Shown here piece by piece: positions 1 to 10,071 of a stretch of DNA of 37,128 nucleotides. The stretch covers positions 1-37,128 of the forward strand of contig JAEURH010000027.1 of NCBI GenBank assembly GCA_016789365.1. The letters are read 5' to 3'. This stretch comes from Anaerolineales bacterium (GTDB lineage Bacteria; Chloroflexota; Anaerolineae; Anaerolineales; Villigracilaceae). The position numbers and the translations under genes are program-made. The notes under the pieces are model-generated. The model ran no database searches and was not told the origin of the DNA. It saw only the letters and a program-made list of their open reading frames with translations. How positions within the stretch are numbered: position 1 is the stretch's first letter; every line of letters starts with the position of its first letter.

Positions 1-729
1 ATTTGCATTTCCACAACGCTCACCCACGCCATTGATTGTGCCTTGTACTTGAATCGCACCATTCCGAATTGCGATTAATGAATTGACCACTGCACATTCA
101 GAATCATTATGGGTATGAATCCCAAACGGATGAGAAACCGCTTCTTTTACCTGACTGATAATTGATTCTATTTCCCACGGCATGGTGCCACCGTTCGTAT
201 CGCATAACACGACAGTTTCTGCTCCCCCACGAATTGCTGAGCGTAAAGTTTCAATGGCATAGACTGAATCCGCTTTGTAGCCATCAAAGAAATGTTCGGC
301 ATCATAAATGACACGTTTGTTGTTTGACTTTAAATATGCAACCGATTGCTCAATGATGCGCAAGTTATCTTCAAGCGTGGTCAACAACACTTCTTTAACA
401 TGTAACGTCCATGTTTTGCCAAAAAGCGTACAAACTGGAGTCTGTGAATTTAATAATGCTTTGATGTTGGCATCATCTTCAGGTCCACCTTTGACACGAC
501 AAGTAGAGCCAAATGCTGTAATCAGCGCATTCTTCCATTGCATGTCACGCGCGCGTTCAAAGAACTCAACATCTTTTGGGTTTGAGCCAGGCCAACCACC
601 TTCAATGAAGGCAACGCCTAAGTCATCGAGTTTTTGTGCAATGCGAATCTTGTCATTGCCTGAAAGAGTGAATCCTTCAGACTGGGTGCCATCTCGCAGG
701 GTGGTATCGTAAATTTGAATCTGTTGCAT
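1..729 (-). CDS. cimA: Citramalate synthase, N-terminal part (cut by window edge)
   Basis: Condenses pyruvate with acetyl-CoA to (R)-citramalate, the first step of threonine-independent isoleucine synthesis. The reverse strand from the ATG at 729 is open to base 1 (243 codons) and begins MQQIQIYDTTLRDGTQSEGF, the DTTLRDG metal and substrate loop of the HMGL/isopropylmalate synthase family. The segment FIEGGWPGSNPKD near residue 47 is typical of the CimA branch rather than LeuA, which has [11 protein letters not shown] in this window. IHTHNDSE gives the metal-binding HxH pair, and the NGVGERCGN motif sits right at the edge. The C-terminal regulatory domain lies outside the window. It is the last visible gene of the ilv-leu operon, 65 bp after leuD. 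No strong ribosome site is seen. Confidence 0.9.
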   Translation of the reverse strand, partial: MQQIQIYDTTLRDGTQSEGFTLSGNDKIRIAQKLDDLGVAFIEGGWPGSNPKDVEFFERARDMQWKNALITAFGSTCRVKGGPEDDANIKALLNSQTPVCTLFGKTWTLHVKEVLLTTLEDNLRIIEQSVAYLKSNNKRVIYDAEHFFDGYKADSVYAIETLRSAIRGGAETVVLCDTNGGTMPWEIESIISQVKEAVSHPFGIHTHNDSECAVVNSLIAIRNGAIQVQGTINGVGERCGNAN

Positions 730-794
730 ATTAGTTATTAGAGAGTAGAGAATAGAGAACAGTAGCGAGCAATTACTAATTATCTAATCTCTAA
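730..794. repeat. AT-rich spacer with imperfect inverted TAAT/CTCTAAT motifs
   Basis: The gap between leuD and cimA is low in complexity and contains scattered inverted copies of CTCTAAT/ATTAGAG and a repeated GAGAACAG-type motif. It resembles a decayed palindromic intergenic element more than a terminator; no T-run follows a stable stem. Weakest of the repeat calls in this window. Confidence 0.35.
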
Positions 795-1373
795 TCATCT
801 GTTCTCGTATTCTGCAATTTCTTTTTCAAAATTCATGATGTAACCAAGTTCATCTACACCATTAAGCAAACAAGTTTTACTAAACGAGTCGATTGGAAAG
901 GTGAACGAACCTCCAGCGAATGATACTGTTTGGGTTGCCAAATCAACTGTCAAGTCAGCACGAGGCGCTTCATCATATAAATCAAAAAGCATTTTGTGAG
1001 TCGCTTCATCCACAACGATGGGAATTAATCCATTCTTCAAAGCATTGCTACGAAAAATATCCGCAAATGAAGTTGAGATGACGGCACGAATGCCAAATGC
1101 GGTAAGTGCCCAGGGGGCGTGTTCACGGCTGGAGCCACAACCGAAGTTATCACCTGCTAACAAAATTTGTACACCTTGTGCTTCGGGTTTGTTGATGATG
1201 AAATCTGGTTTTGGAGATTTATCATCGTTGTAACGCCAGTTATAAAATAATGCATCTGCCAATCCATTTTTATCTGTAACTTTTAAAAACTGTGCAGGGA
1301 TGATTTGGTCTGTATCAATATCATTGGTTGGTATTGAAATCATGCGAGAAGTGATTGATGTAAATTGAGCCAT
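795..1373 (-). CDS. leuD: 3-isopropylmalate dehydratase small subunit
   Basis: Small (swivel) subunit of isopropylmalate isomerase, which converts 2- to 3-isopropylmalate in leucine synthesis together with LeuC; the pair also acts on citramalate in many CimA organisms. The 192-residue length is normal for LeuD. The N-terminus has the family pattern IPTNDIDTDQIIPAQFLK, followed by LLAGDNFGCGSSREHAPWAL, the substrate-binding GCGSSRE loop. The start is supported by GGAAATATAAACATG. It lies 27 bp after leuC, one of only two junctions in this operon without a palindrome, which fits tight co-expression of the two subunits. Confidence 0.96.
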   Translation of the reverse strand: MAQFTSITSRMISIPTNDIDTDQIIPAQFLKVTDKNGLADALFYNWRYNDDKSPKPDFIINKPEAQGVQILLAGDNFGCGSSREHAPWALTAFGIRAVISTSFADIFRSNALKNGLIPIVVDEATHKMLFDLYDEAPRADLTVDLATQTVSFAGGSFTFPIDSFSKTCLLNGVDELGYIMNFEKEIAEYENR

Positions 1374-1400
1374 GTTTATATTTCCAATTATTGGTTAGAT

Positions 1401-2804
1401 TTACGAAACGAGTGTGCGTGGGTCAGTTACGAAACCGTTAATGGCAGTTGCAGCGGCAGTGATGGGGCTTGCTAAAAATGTTCGTCCACCTTTGCCTTGT
1501 CGACCTTCAAAATTACGATTACTTGTTGAAACTGCGTATTGACCAGGTTTCAATTCATCACCGTTCATCGCAATACACATACTGCATCCGGCTTCACGCC
1601 ATTCCGCACCAGCTTGTTTGAAGACTTTATCAAGACCTTCTTGTTCGGCTTGTTTCTTTACATCTTGTGAGCCGGGCACAACCATCACACGTAAACCATC
1701 AGCTACTTTTCTATCTTTCAAGAATGAAGCGGCGAGACGTAAATCTGAAATTCGTGAATTGGTACATGAACCAATAAACACCACATCCACTTTTTGACCT
1801 AATAAAGATTGACCGGGTTGTAAACCCATGTAGGTCATTGCTTTTTCAAAAGCGGCTTTTTGTGACGACTCTGTAAATGAATCAACTGTTGGAATTCGGT
1901 CAGTGATTCTCATGCCCATACCGGGATTCGTTCCATAAGTAATCATCGGTTCAAGTTCAGAGGCATTGAGGGTGATGGATTTATCATACACAGCACCTTC
2001 ATCGGATGGAAGTGCTCGCCATTTTGCTACTGCTTTATCCCATTCTTCACCTTTGGGTGCAAACTCACGACCTTTCAGATACTCAAATGTTGTTTCGTCT
2101 GGAGCAATCATGCCTGCTCTCGCGCCACCTTCAATGGACATATTACAAATGGTCATGCGTTGTTCCATCGTTAATGAACGAATCGCTTCGCCTGTGTATT
2201 CAAACACATGACCTGTCCCCCCACCAACTCCTATCTTGGCAATTAAGGCGAGGATGATGTCTTTTGCTGAAACACCTTTTGCAAGTTGACCATCTACTCG
2301 AACTTCATACGTCTTTGGTTTCTTTTGTAACAAACATTGAGTTGCTAATACATGCTCAACTTCAGATGTTCCAATACCAAATGCTAATGCACCAAACGCG
2401 CCATGAGTTGCAGTGTGACTATCTCCACACACAATTGTCATGCCCGGTTGTGTGCGACCAAGTTCAGGTCCAATCACATGCACAATGCCACGATGTGGAC
2501 TAGTCATGCCATGTAATGTAATTCCAAAGTCAGCAGCATTTTTTTCCATTTGCTTGATTTGGGCGGCGGCTAATGCATCCGCAATAGGAACATCTATCGG
2601 CGTGGTTGGAATCGAATGGTCCATCGTCGCCAATGTTTTATCAGGTCGGCGGACTTTTAATCCGCGAGTGCGAAGCCCTGTAAAGGCTTGTGGAGATGTC
2701 ACTTCATGAACCAGATGCAAGTCAATATAAAGAACCGCTGGAGCATCTTCTTGTTGGGATACAACATGTGAATCCCATATTTTTTGAAATAAAGTTTTTG
2801 CCAT
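1401..2804 (-). CDS. leuC: 3-isopropylmalate dehydratase large subunit
   Basis: Large, iron-sulfur subunit of isopropylmalate isomerase, a member of the aconitase superfamily. At 467 residues it has the standard length for LeuC. The three [4Fe-4S] cysteines are visible as C347 in FIGSCTNSR and C407/C410 in [23 protein letters not shown] near residue 126 is another family signature, and the C-terminus [19 protein letters not shown] is intact. The start follows AAAAAGGAAACTATG, a good ribosome site. The 199-bp gap upstream, toward leuA, holds two palindromic repeats. Confidence 0.97.
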   Translation of the reverse strand: MAKTLFQKIWDSHVVSQQEDAPAVLYIDLHLVHEVTSPQAFTGLRTRGLKVRRPDKTLATMDHSIPTTPIDVPIADALAAAQIKQMEKNAADFGITLHGMTSPHRGIVHVIGPELGRTQPGMTIVCGDSHTATHGAFGALAFGIGTSEVEHVLATQCLLQKKPKTYEVRVDGQLAKGVSAKDIILALIAKIGVGGGTGHVFEYTGEAIRSLTMEQRMTICNMSIEGGARAGMIAPDETTFEYLKGREFAPKGEEWDKAVAKWRALPSDEGAVYDKSITLNASELEPMITYGTNPGMGMRITDRIPTVDSFTESSQKAAFEKAMTYMGLQPGQSLLGQKVDVVFIGSCTNSRISDLRLAASFLKDRKVADGLRVMVVPGSQDVKKQAEQEGLDKVFKQAGAEWREAGCSMCIAMNGDELKPGQYAVSTSNRNFEGRQGKGGRTFLASPITAAATAINGFVTDPRTLVS

Positions 2805-2828
2805 AGTTTCCTTTTTATTTATACTCCG

Positions 2829-2900
2829 TTGGTCGAGTAGGTGGCGGGAGTCTGTTTATCTTTTTAAGACTCCATATCTCCGCCACCGTACCGAGACCAA
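2829..2900. repeat. GGTCGAG-type palindromic repeat, copy 1 (leuA-leuC gap)
   Basis: TTGGTCGAGTAGGTGGCGG at the left end is mirrored by CCGCCACCGTACCGAGACCAA at the right end, so the unit folds into a long imperfect hairpin with a variable centre. Same family as the copies at 2946-2993, 5849-5894, 5931-5977 and 28084-28123. The ends (TGGTCGAG / CGAGACCA) are conserved and the middles differ. Confidence 0.85.
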
Positions 2901-2945
2901 TAAGTTACATAAATATTTTTATTTATAAAGTTTTCTTCATTAACT

Positions 2946-2993
2946 GGTGGTCTCGATACGTTGCTCGTTATCACTCGCAACGACTCGACCACC
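2946..2993. repeat. GGTCGAG-type palindromic repeat, copy 2 (leuA-leuC gap)
   Basis: Opens GGTGGTCTCGATACGTTGC and closes with GCAACGACTCGACCACC. It is in the opposite orientation to copy 1, 45 bp away, so the leuA-leuC intergenic RNA would carry two hairpins in a row. Neither is followed by a T-run, so they are unlikely to be simple terminators. Confidence 0.85.
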
Positions 2994-3003
2994 GAATATA
3001 TCT

Positions 3004-4647
3004 TTAACCTAACATCACGCCAAAATCATTTTTTACTTTTTCTTCACTACCCTCTGTTTGAGCAATGATGAGTTTATTCAAGGCATTGATATATGCTTTC
3101 GCACTAGCGACGATAATATCTGTATCCGCGCCATGCCCGCCATACACACGCACATATTCCATTTCACTTTGTGGGTCCATGGATGTATGTCCATTTTCAC
3201 TTTGAATACGAACACTCACTTCACCCAAAGCATCAATCCCCTCGGTAACAGCATGGACATTAAACTCAAGTAATTTGCAACGAACTTTTACAACACCATC
3301 AATCGCTTTGTATGTTGCATCAACGGGGCCTGTTCCAATAGCGGCTTGGGTATAAATTGTTCCATCTGGTCCACGCAAACGGACTGTCGCTGTTGGCATA
3401 CCCATCGTTCCACATGTCACTTGCATTCCATGTAATGTATATACATCGCGTGGTTTATAAAATTCATCAGCAATCAAGGCTTCTAAATCTAAATCAGTGA
3501 TGACCTTTTTTCTATCAGCCAATTCTTTGAAGCGTGCAAAGGCTTTATCCAATTCAACTTCATCGAGTGAATGTCCCATTTCAGCCAAACGATTTCGCAA
3601 CGCATGACGACCTGAATGTTTTCCTAAAACTAATTTGGTTTGATTCACACCCACATCTTCGGGGCGCATAATTTCATATGTAGTCTGATGTTTCAACATC
3701 CCATCTTGATGAATGCCCGCTTCATGTGCAAACGCGTTCGCACCAACGATTGCTTTATTAGGTTGCACCACCATGCCCGTGTAATTGCTCACCAATTTGC
3801 TCATGCGCGAAATTTGTTTTGTATCTATTCCAGTTTCCAAATTAAAAACTGGGTGGCGCGTTTTCAACGCCATCACAACTTCTTCAAGCGATGTGTTACC
3901 AGCACGTTCACCAATTCCGTTTATGGTCACTTCGGCTTGGCGCGCACCTGCACGAATGCCTGCTAATGTATTGGCAGTTGCCATTCCCAAATCATCATGG
4001 CAATGCACTGAAACAGTTATGCCTTCGTGCATTCCCGGCGTGTTTTTGATAATGCCATCAATCAATTTGTAAAATTCATCAGGCGTTGTGTAACCAACTG
4101 TGTCAGGGATATTCAATGTTGTTGCACCAGATTTAATCGCCTCACCTAAAACAACATACAAAAATTCTGGGTCAGAACGCCCCGCATCTTCTGGCGAAAA
4201 CTCCACATCATCACAAAAACTTTTTGCATACGCCACCATTTCAGAAACACGTTGAACCACTTCCTCTGGGTCCATTTTCAATTTATGTTTCATGTGAATT
4301 GGCGATGTTGCTAAAAACGTATGAATGCGCGGATGCTTTGCATGTTGCACGGCTTCCCATGCTTTATCAATATCAGATTTATTTGCACGCGCCAAACCCG
4401 CAATGACTGGAACTTTCGCTTCATTCTGACTTGAAGTTGGGTTGCCCACCTCAACCGCAATTTGCCTGACGGCTTCCAAATCATCCGGTGAGGCGGCAGG
4501 GAATCCCGCTTCAATAATATCCACACCCAGACGTGCGAGGTTATGTGCTACCTCCAACTTCTCAGCCGAAGTCATTGTCGCACCTGGAGATTGCTCACCA
4601 TCTCGTAAAGTTGTATCAAAAATCTTAACGTAGTTATGATTTGTCAT
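3004..4647 (-). CDS. leuA: 2-isopropylmalate synthase
   Basis: Condenses 2-oxoisovalerate with acetyl-CoA, the committed step of leucine synthesis. The 547-residue protein has the catalytic TIM barrel first ([15 protein letters not shown], residues 11-25; HCHDDLGMA with metal ligands H215 and H217; NGIGERAGN), then the linker and the C-terminal leucine-binding regulatory domain of long-form LeuA (about residues 400-547). [11 protein letters not shown] marks it as LeuA rather than CimA. The start follows GAGAGGAAGACTTTATG. Leucine feedback inhibition is expected from the family because the regulatory domain is complete. It is flanked on both sides by palindromic repeats. Confidence 0.97.
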   Translation of the reverse strand: MTNHNYVKIFDTTLRDGEQSPGATMTSAEKLEVAHNLARLGVDIIEAGFPAASPDDLEAVRQIAVEVGNPTSSQNEAKVPVIAGLARANKSDIDKAWEAVQHAKHPRIHTFLATSPIHMKHKLKMDPEEVVQRVSEMVAYAKSFCDDVEFSPEDAGRSDPEFLYVVLGEAIKSGATTLNIPDTVGYTTPDEFYKLIDGIIKNTPGMHEGITVSVHCHDDLGMATANTLAGIRAGARQAEVTINGIGERAGNTSLEEVVMALKTRHPVFNLETGIDTKQISRMSKLVSNYTGMVVQPNKAIVGANAFAHEAGIHQDGMLKHQTTYEIMRPEDVGVNQTKLVLGKHSGRHALRNRLAEMGHSLDEVELDKAFARFKELADRKKVITDLDLEALIADEFYKPRDVYTLHGMQVTCGTMGMPTATVRLRGPDGTIYTQAAIGTGPVDATYKAIDGVVKVRCKLLEFNVHAVTEGIDALGEVSVRIQSENGHTSMDPQSEMEYVRVYGGHGADTDIIVASAKAYINALNKLIIAQTEGSEEKVKNDFGVMLG

Positions 4648-4668
4648 AAAGTCTTCCTCTCAGTAAAG

Positions 4669-4766
4669 AAGTACACAAGGAAACAGGTATACATGTAAGC
4701 AGGTGTAACTCGTAACTTGTATCTCGTAACTTATTTCCGTGTCTACTTGTTTACCTGTCTACTTAT
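4669..4766. repeat. GTACACAGGTA/GTAGACAAGTA inverted repeat (ilvC-leuA gap)
   Basis: AAGTACACAAGGAAACAGGT on the left is mirrored by ACCTGTCTACTTAT on the right, with further inverted GTAACTCGTAACTT motifs inside. A related element lies at 12599-12660 between lysC and asd. The right end supplies the stop codon of ilvC (4763-4765), suggesting the element landed at the very end of the gene. Confidence 0.75.
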
Positions 4767-5818
4767 CCCTTCTTCCAATTCTCCGGTCTCAACGACCTGA
4801 CCGCCGCACCTGCTCGCCACATTTCAGAGTCACGAATCTCAGCCAGTTCTTTATCTAACTTTTCTCGATAGTCTGGTTGACTATTTGCTTCGAGAGTAAT
4901 TCTGGCTTCATTACCAGTCACTACACTTTGATATAAATCCTTGAACACAGGTGCAACTGCATCACGGAATTTATTCTTCCAATCTAATGCGCCACGTTGA
5001 GCAGTAGTGGAACAATTGGCATACATCCAATCCATACCATTTTGACCAACCAAACGAATCAATGATTGAGTCAATTCTTCAACGGTTTCATTGAACGCTT
5101 CACTTGGAGAATGTCCATGTTTACGAAGTTCTGTATATTGTGCTTCCATCACACCGGCTAATGCACCCATCAACACACCACGCTCACCAGTTAAATCTGA
5201 ATACACTTCATTTTGAAAAGTAGTTGGGAATAAATAGCCTGCACCAATAGCAATGCCTAATGCAATGGTTCTTTCTTTTGCTTTTCCTGTTGCATCTTGA
5301 TGAACCGCGAAACTAGCATTGATTCCAGAACCATCCAAGAAATTTGTTCGCACGCTACGACCAGACCCCTTTGGAGCAACCAGCGCCACGTCCACATGAG
5401 GCGGAGGAATCACACCTGTATCTTCTTTGAAAGTGACAGAAAATCCATGAGAGAAATAAAGCATATCGCCTTCATTCAAATTTTCCACAATCTTTGACCA
5501 TTGCGAACGTTGACCAGCATCAGATAATAAATACTGAATGACAGTTCCTTTTTCCGCCGCTTCTTCAATTGAAAATAATGTTTCGCCTGGCACCCAACCA
5601 TCTTCAATGGCTTTGTCCCAATTTTTTGTGCCTTCACGTTGACCAACAATTACTTTGATTCCGTTATCACGCATGTTTAATGCTTGCGCCGGACCTTGTA
5701 CACCATAACCAAGCACAGCCACCACTTCATTTTTTAAAACTTCACGCGCCTTTTCAAGTGGAAATTCATCACGTGTTACAACTTCTTCTTCCACACCACC
5801 AAAATCAATTTTTGCCAT
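4763..5818 (-). CDS. ilvC: Ketol-acid reductoisomerase (NADP+)
   Basis: Isomerises and reduces 2-acetolactate or 2-aceto-2-hydroxybutyrate to the dihydroxy acid in valine, leucine and isoleucine synthesis. The Rossmann motif GYGVQGPAQALN (residues 37-48) and the cofactor loop VGQREGTKNW follow the N-terminus. The knotted helical C-terminal domain contains the acidic motif DLTGERGVLMG and the E residues of GVMEAQYTELRKHG. At 351 residues it is a class I enzyme. The start chosen is MAKIDFGG at 5818 because AGGAGAATACAAAATG is an excellent ribosome site; the ORF extends 9 codons upstream through that site, which is not credible coding sequence. Confidence 0.95.
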   Translation of the reverse strand: MAKIDFGGVEEEVVTRDEFPLEKAREVLKNEVVAVLGYGVQGPAQALNMRDNGIKVIVGQREGTKNWDKAIEDGWVPGETLFSIEEAAEKGTVIQYLLSDAGQRSQWSKIVENLNEGDMLYFSHGFSVTFKEDTGVIPPPHVDVALVAPKGSGRSVRTNFLDGSGINASFAVHQDATGKAKERTIALGIAIGAGYLFPTTFQNEVYSDLTGERGVLMGALAGVMEAQYTELRKHGHSPSEAFNETVEELTQSLIRLVGQNGMDWMYANCSTTAQRGALDWKNKFRDAVAPVFKDLYQSVVTGNEARITLEANSQPDYREKLDKELAEIRDSEMWRAGAAVRSLRPENWKKG

Positions 5819-5848
5819 TTTGTATTCTCCTAGTTTTTTATACATTCG

Positions 5849-5894
5849 GTGGTCGAGTAGTTCCGAGCGATAGTGAGGAACGTATCGAGACCAC
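5849..5894. repeat. GGTCGAG-type palindromic repeat, copy 3 (ilvN-ilvC gap)
   Basis: GTGGTCGAGTAGTTCC on the left is mirrored by GGAACGTATCGAGACCAC on the right. Forward orientation, like copy 1. It ends 36 bp before copy 4. Confidence 0.88.
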
Positions 5895-5930
5895 AGCGTT
5901 TACAAATTATTTTTTATTTTTACAAAACTT

Positions 5931-5977
5931 GTTGGTCTCGATACGAGCGATAAGAACAATCGCTCTACTCGACCAAC
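5931..5977. repeat. GGTCGAG-type palindromic repeat, copy 4 (ilvN-ilvC gap)
   Basis: GTTGGTCTCGATACGAGCGA on the left is mirrored by TCGCTCTACTCGACCAAC on the right. Opposite orientation to copy 3, so the pair again forms a head-to-head arrangement, as in the leuA-leuC gap. Confidence 0.88.
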
Positions 5978-5985
5978 GAGTTTAT

Positions 5986-6546
5986 TTACGGCATCATCTC
6001 TGCCATTTGACTTAACTCATCATAACGATTGCCATTTACACCGGGCATACGGCGCACACCATCATTCACGCCGCGCGTCATCGAAACTTTGCCCGTGCGA
6101 ACCATTTCAACAATACCAATCGGACGAAGCAATTCAATCATGCCTTCAATCTTGTCTTCTGTGCCAGTAATTTCTACAATGACCGAATCAACTGCCACAT
6201 CCACAATGCGCGCGCGAAAGATTTCAGCAAGTCCATTCACTTCGGCACGGCGTTCTGGACCAACTTGTACTTTTATCAACGCCAAATCGCGCGTCACAGT
6301 TGGTTGATGAGTCACATCTTGCACATCAATCACATTTACTAACTTATATAAATTTGATTCGATGCGATGCGCATCCATATCTCCATTCGGGCAGTGAACC
6401 ACAACCGTCATGCGAGATACTTCGGGGTTATCTGTTTTCCCAACCGCCAATGACTCAATATTGAAATTTCTACGCCGAAACAACGAAGCAATTCTATTCA
6501 ACACGCCAGGTTTATTCTCAACTAATGCGATAAATGTGTAATTCAT
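5986..6546 (-). CDS. ilvN: Acetolactate synthase small (regulatory) subunit
   Basis: Regulatory partner of IlvB that confers valine feedback inhibition. The 186-residue protein opens with the ACT domain signature YTFIALVENKPGVLNRIASLF followed by RRNFNIESLAVG. The second half (VTRDLALIKVQVGPERRAEV onward) is the C-terminal domain of the IlvH/IlvN family. Both domains are present, so this is the full-length form rather than the short IlvM/IlvN type. The start follows GATAGGAGTTAATAAGAATG. It lies 100 bp after ilvB, with a palindrome in the gap. Confidence 0.96.
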   Translation of the reverse strand: MNYTFIALVENKPGVLNRIASLFRRRNFNIESLAVGKTDNPEVSRMTVVVHCPNGDMDAHRIESNLYKLVNVIDVQDVTHQPTVTRDLALIKVQVGPERRAEVNGLAEIFRARIVDVAVDSVIVEITGTEDKIEGMIELLRPIGIVEMVRTGKVSMTRGVNDGVRRMPGVNGNRYDELSQMAEMMP

Positions 6547-6582
6547 TCTTATTAACTCCTATCATTTCTCTTTCCTACAATT

Positions 6583-6648
6583 GACGGCAGACCGCCGACG
6601 ACTGACCATTAATTACTACTTACGGTCTATCGTCCGCCGTCTGCGGTC
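6583..6648. repeat. GACGGCAGACCGC imperfect palindrome (ilvB-ilvN gap)
   Basis: GACGGCAGACCGCCGACGAC on the left faces GTCCGCCGTCTGCGGTC on the right around an AT-rich centre. The right end overlaps the ilvB stop codon (6647-6649). It belongs to a different sequence family from the GGTCGAG repeats nearby but has the same design: a GC-rich imperfect hairpin squeezed between two operon genes. Confidence 0.8.
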
Positions 6649-8332
6649 ATGCTTTTACAGGTCTTTGAATCATTTCATGCAGTGCCGCGCCTTGTGGCAC
6701 CATCGGATAGACCGCTTCTTCTTGCTCGACTCTAAATTCAAGCACCACTGGACCTTGAGTCTTTCTCGCCCATTCAATCGCTTCATTCACTTCCTCACGC
6801 TTGGTGACTCTCCGAGCAGGCACGCCATGCGCCTCAGCCAATTTGACGAAGTCCGGTGTGAGCATATTCACAGCCGAATATCTTTTATCAAAGAAAAATT
6901 CTTGCCATTGCCTCACCATGCCTAAGTATTGATTATTCATAATCGCCACTTTGACATTTGCATTTTCTTGCACAGCAGTTGTTAACTCTGCGGCAGTCAT
7001 TTGAAAACCACCATCACCAGCCACTGCCCAAATCTCTTGGTCTTTCGCCGCAAACCATGCGCCAATAGCCGAAGGTAAACCAAAGCCCATCGTCCCTGCC
7101 CCACCAGAAGTAAGCCAACGATTCGGTTTTTCTAAAAAGTAATATTGTGCCGCCCACATCTGATGTTGCCCCACATCCGTTGTGACAATTGCATTACCAT
7201 CGGTTGCTTTCCAAATATCAGCAATGAGATGAGCCACATATAATTTGCCATCTTCTTCCCAATTCATAATGCTACGAGCATCGCCTTCGGCTTTCCATTG
7301 ATTAATCTCCTGCTTCCATTCTTCGTGTTCATACTCATCCACCAATGGAATCAAATCTCGTAAAACAGTTTTCAAATCACCGACCAAAGGAACATCTACA
7401 AAAACGTTTTTATGAATTTCAGATGGGTCAATTTCAATATGAATCTTTTTTGCTTTCGGCGTATATGTTTTCAACGTGCCAGTCACGCGGTCATCAAAGC
7501 GCATACCAAATGCCAATACCAAATCCGAATTTTGAATTGCTAAATTCGTATGCACTTCACCGTGCATCCCCATCATGCCCAAACTTAATTCATGCGAGGC
7601 AGGGAATGCCCCCAAACCCAATAATGTGCTTGCTACTGGAGTTTGAGTCTTTACTGCGAATTGCATCAACTCTTCTTCGGCTTTGGATTGCAAAACACCA
7701 TGCCCGCATAAAATAATCGGCTTCTTTGCTTTTTCAATTAATTCAACTGCTTGGTCTAATAAATTCTTTGGCGAGCGCATCATAGGTTGATAGCCCGGTA
7801 ACTTCACTTCTTCAGGATAAATAAACTCACAAGACTCAACTTGTGCATTTTTACAAATATCAATTAACACAGGTCCTGGTCGTCCGCTTTGAGCAATATA
7901 AAATGCTTCGCGAATCGTGTCGGCAATTTCATCTGCCCGCGTCACCAAATAATTATGTTTTGTAATTGGCAACGTAATGCCAGTTACATCTGTTTCTTGA
8001 AACGCATCACCACCAATTAAATGTGCCGCAACTTGACCCGTAATAAATACAACTGGAACCGAATCCATCATCGCGGTACAAATACCTGTCACCAAATTTG
8101 TTGCACCCGGACCTGATGTCGCCATCGCCACACCAACTTTCCCCGAAGCACGAGCGTATCCATCCGCCATGTGTGAAGCGCCTTGTTCATGTCGCACCAA
8201 CACATGATGCACCGGGTAATTCAACATCGCATCATAAATTGGCATGTTCGCGCCGCCGGGGTAGCCAAACACAACTTCCACACCTTCGCGCACTAAACAT
8301 TCCCAAACAATTTCTGCACCTTTTAATTTCAT
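6647..8332 (-). CDS. ilvB: Acetolactate synthase large (catalytic) subunit
   Basis: Thiamine diphosphate enzyme that makes 2-acetolactate or 2-aceto-2-hydroxybutyrate, the first common step of branched-chain synthesis. The 561-residue protein has the catalytic glutamate E49 in [18 protein letters not shown], the FAD-binding central region ([10 protein letters not shown]) and the ThDP/Mg motif [15 protein letters not shown]...NN at about residues 439-467. The start is set at [10 protein letters not shown] (8332) because GTTAAAGGAGAGAGAATG precedes it and a further upstream start would overlap ilvD. It begins 10 bp after the ilvD stop, implying tight coupling. Confidence 0.97.
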   Translation of the reverse strand: MKLKGAEIVWECLVREGVEVVFGYPGGANMPIYDAMLNYPVHHVLVRHEQGASHMADGYARASGKVGVAMATSGPGATNLVTGICTAMMDSVPVVFITGQVAAHLIGGDAFQETDVTGITLPITKHNYLVTRADEIADTIREAFYIAQSGRPGPVLIDICKNAQVESCEFIYPEEVKLPGYQPMMRSPKNLLDQAVELIEKAKKPIILCGHGVLQSKAEEELMQFAVKTQTPVASTLLGLGAFPASHELSLGMMGMHGEVHTNLAIQNSDLVLAFGMRFDDRVTGTLKTYTPKAKKIHIEIDPSEIHKNVFVDVPLVGDLKTVLRDLIPLVDEYEHEEWKQEINQWKAEGDARSIMNWEEDGKLYVAHLIADIWKATDGNAIVTTDVGQHQMWAAQYYFLEKPNRWLTSGGAGTMGFGLPSAIGAWFAAKDQEIWAVAGDGGFQMTAAELTTAVQENANVKVAIMNNQYLGMVRQWQEFFFDKRYSAVNMLTPDFVKLAEAHGVPARRVTKREEVNEAIEWARKTQGPVVLEFRVEQEEAVYPMVPQGAALHEMIQRPVKA

Positions 8333-8342
8333 TCTCTCTCCT

Positions 8343-10010
8343 TTAACTTTCCAACACCGCGCCAGTATCGGCACTCGTGACGAAATGCGAATATCTCTTT
8401 AACCATTTCGATGTTGTTTTAGATTTAAACTCCGGCAACGCTTCAAGCCGACTCTTAATTTCCGCTTCACTTAATTTGACATTCAAACTGCGTGCTACCA
8501 AATCAATTTGGATAATATCCCCAGCCTTGAGTGCTGCTATTGGTCCGCCCGCCGCCGCTTCTGGTGATACATGACCAATACATGCGCCACGAGTTCCACC
8601 GCTGAATCTTCCATCAGTGATTAATGCAACTTTATCGCCAAGTCCTTGCCCCATAATTGCGGATGTCGGCGATAACATTTCTTGCATCCCCGGTCCACCT
8701 TTTGGACCTTCATATCTCACAACAACACAATCACCTGCTTTAACTTTTCCAGCAAGTATTCCTGCCATACATTCTTCTTGTGATTCAAAAATTACAGCAG
8801 GTCCTTCAAACTTCATCATCGCTTCACTTACACCACCTACTTTTACAACTGCACCTTTGGGTGCAAGGTTGCCAAATAAAATAGATAAACCGCCTTTTTT
8901 AGAATGAGCATTGTCATATCTGCGAATCACTTCTTCATCTTTGATATCCACCCCATGAATCGATTCGCCTAATGTTTTTCCAGTGACAGTGATACGGTCA
9001 AAATGCAACATGCCTGTTCCCCACTGAATTTCATTTAAGATGGCAGGGATTCCACCTGCACGATGCACATCTTCCATGTGCCATTTGCCCGCTGGGCTTA
9101 CTTTACAAATATGCGGTACTTTATCTGCTACTGCATTGATTCTTTCTAATGGATAATCTACCCCTGCTTCGTTTGCTAATGCTAAAGTATGTAAAACAGT
9201 ATTCGATGAACCACCCATTGCCATATCTAATGCAAAGGCATCGTCAATTGCTTCGGCTGTGACAATATCTCGCGGCTTGATGTCTCTTTCAATCAATGTC
9301 ACAATTTGACCAGCGGCTTGTTTTGCTAATGCTTCCCGTTCGGGAGTCTTTGCTAAAGCGGAGCCGTTATAAGGTAAAGCCAAACCAAGAACTTCCATCA
9401 AACAATTCATTGAGTTGGCTGTGAACATGCCAGAGCAAGAACCACAAGATGGACATGCAAATTTTTCTAATGTAGTTAATCTTTTTTCATCTATCTTACC
9501 TGCTGAGAATGCCCCCACGCCTTCAAATACTGAAATCAAATCTATCGTTTCGCCTTCGGGAGTCATGCCTGCTTTCATGGCGCCACCAGATACAAAAATG
9601 GTCGGGATGTTGACTCGCATTGCGGCAAGTAACATGCCAGGCACAATTTTGTCACAGTTTGGGATGCAAACCATCGCGTCAAACCTGTGGGCTTCAATCA
9701 TGGTCTCTACGCAGTCAGCAATTAGTTCGCGAGAAGGAAGCGAGTACTTCATCCCCATGTGACCCATTGCAATGCCATCATCTACACCAATAGTATTAAA
9801 TTCAAATGGCACGCATCCAGCCGCACGCACTGCCTCTTTGACGAGTTTGCCAAAATCCTGCAAATGCACATGACCTGGCACAACATCTACATACGAATTG
9901 ACGATGGCGACAAATGGCTTGTTGAAATCTTCATCTTGCAAACCTGTGGCACGAAGCAATGCACGATGAGGGGCTTTATCAAAACCTTTTTTGACTGTAT
10001 CTGAGCGCAT
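8343..10010 (-). CDS. ilvD: Dihydroxy-acid dehydratase, [4Fe-4S] type
   Basis: Dehydrates the dihydroxy acids to the 2-oxo acid precursors of valine and isoleucine. At 555 residues it is of normal length. Cluster ligands are visible as C119 in CIPNCDK and the [11 protein letters not shown] motif (C186, C189, C192). At the position where [2Fe-2S] enzymes have Cys in a PCN motif, this protein has PGHVHL (residues 45-50) like E. coli IlvD, which suggests the oxygen-sensitive [4Fe-4S] class. The start follows CTAAAAAGGAAAAGACATG. It is the first structural gene of the operon, directly downstream of the attenuator and a 33-bp palindrome. Confidence 0.96.
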   Translation of the reverse strand: MRSDTVKKGFDKAPHRALLRATGLQDEDFNKPFVAIVNSYVDVVPGHVHLQDFGKLVKEAVRAAGCVPFEFNTIGVDDGIAMGHMGMKYSLPSRELIADCVETMIEAHRFDAMVCIPNCDKIVPGMLLAAMRVNIPTIFVSGGAMKAGMTPEGETIDLISVFEGVGAFSAGKIDEKRLTTLEKFACPSCGSCSGMFTANSMNCLMEVLGLALPYNGSALAKTPEREALAKQAAGQIVTLIERDIKPRDIVTAEAIDDAFALDMAMGGSSNTVLHTLALANEAGVDYPLERINAVADKVPHICKVSPAGKWHMEDVHRAGGIPAILNEIQWGTGMLHFDRITVTGKTLGESIHGVDIKDEEVIRRYDNAHSKKGGLSILFGNLAPKGAVVKVGGVSEAMMKFEGPAVIFESQEECMAGILAGKVKAGDCVVVRYEGPKGGPGMQEMLSPTSAIMGQGLGDKVALITDGRFSGGTRGACIGHVSPEAAAGGPIAALKAGDIIQIDLVARSLNVKLSEAEIKSRLEALPEFKSKTTSKWLKRYSHFVTSADTGAVLES

Positions 10011-10024
10011 GTCTTTTCCTTTTT

Positions 10025-10057
10025 AGACCTGACAGGTTTTGAAAACCTGTCAGGTCT
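10025..10057. repeat. Perfect 33-bp palindrome just upstream of ilvD
   Basis: AGACCTGACAGGTTTT, one central G, then AAAACCTGTCAGGTCT: 16-bp perfect arms. It sits between the attenuator terminator and the ilvD ribosome site, which starts only a few bases after the right arm on the transcribed strand. It would form a very stable hairpin in the mRNA. There is no following T-run beyond TCTAAAAAGG, so it is more likely a mobile palindromic repeat or a mRNA stabiliser than a terminator. Confidence 0.85.
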
Positions 10058-10071
10058 TATAAATTTTGATA

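Noticed and set aside
3058-9762. Plus-strand ORFs of 60-123 codons inside the ilv-leu genes
   Set aside because: They are antisense shadows of well-conserved biosynthetic genes, without ribosome sites or recognisable products.
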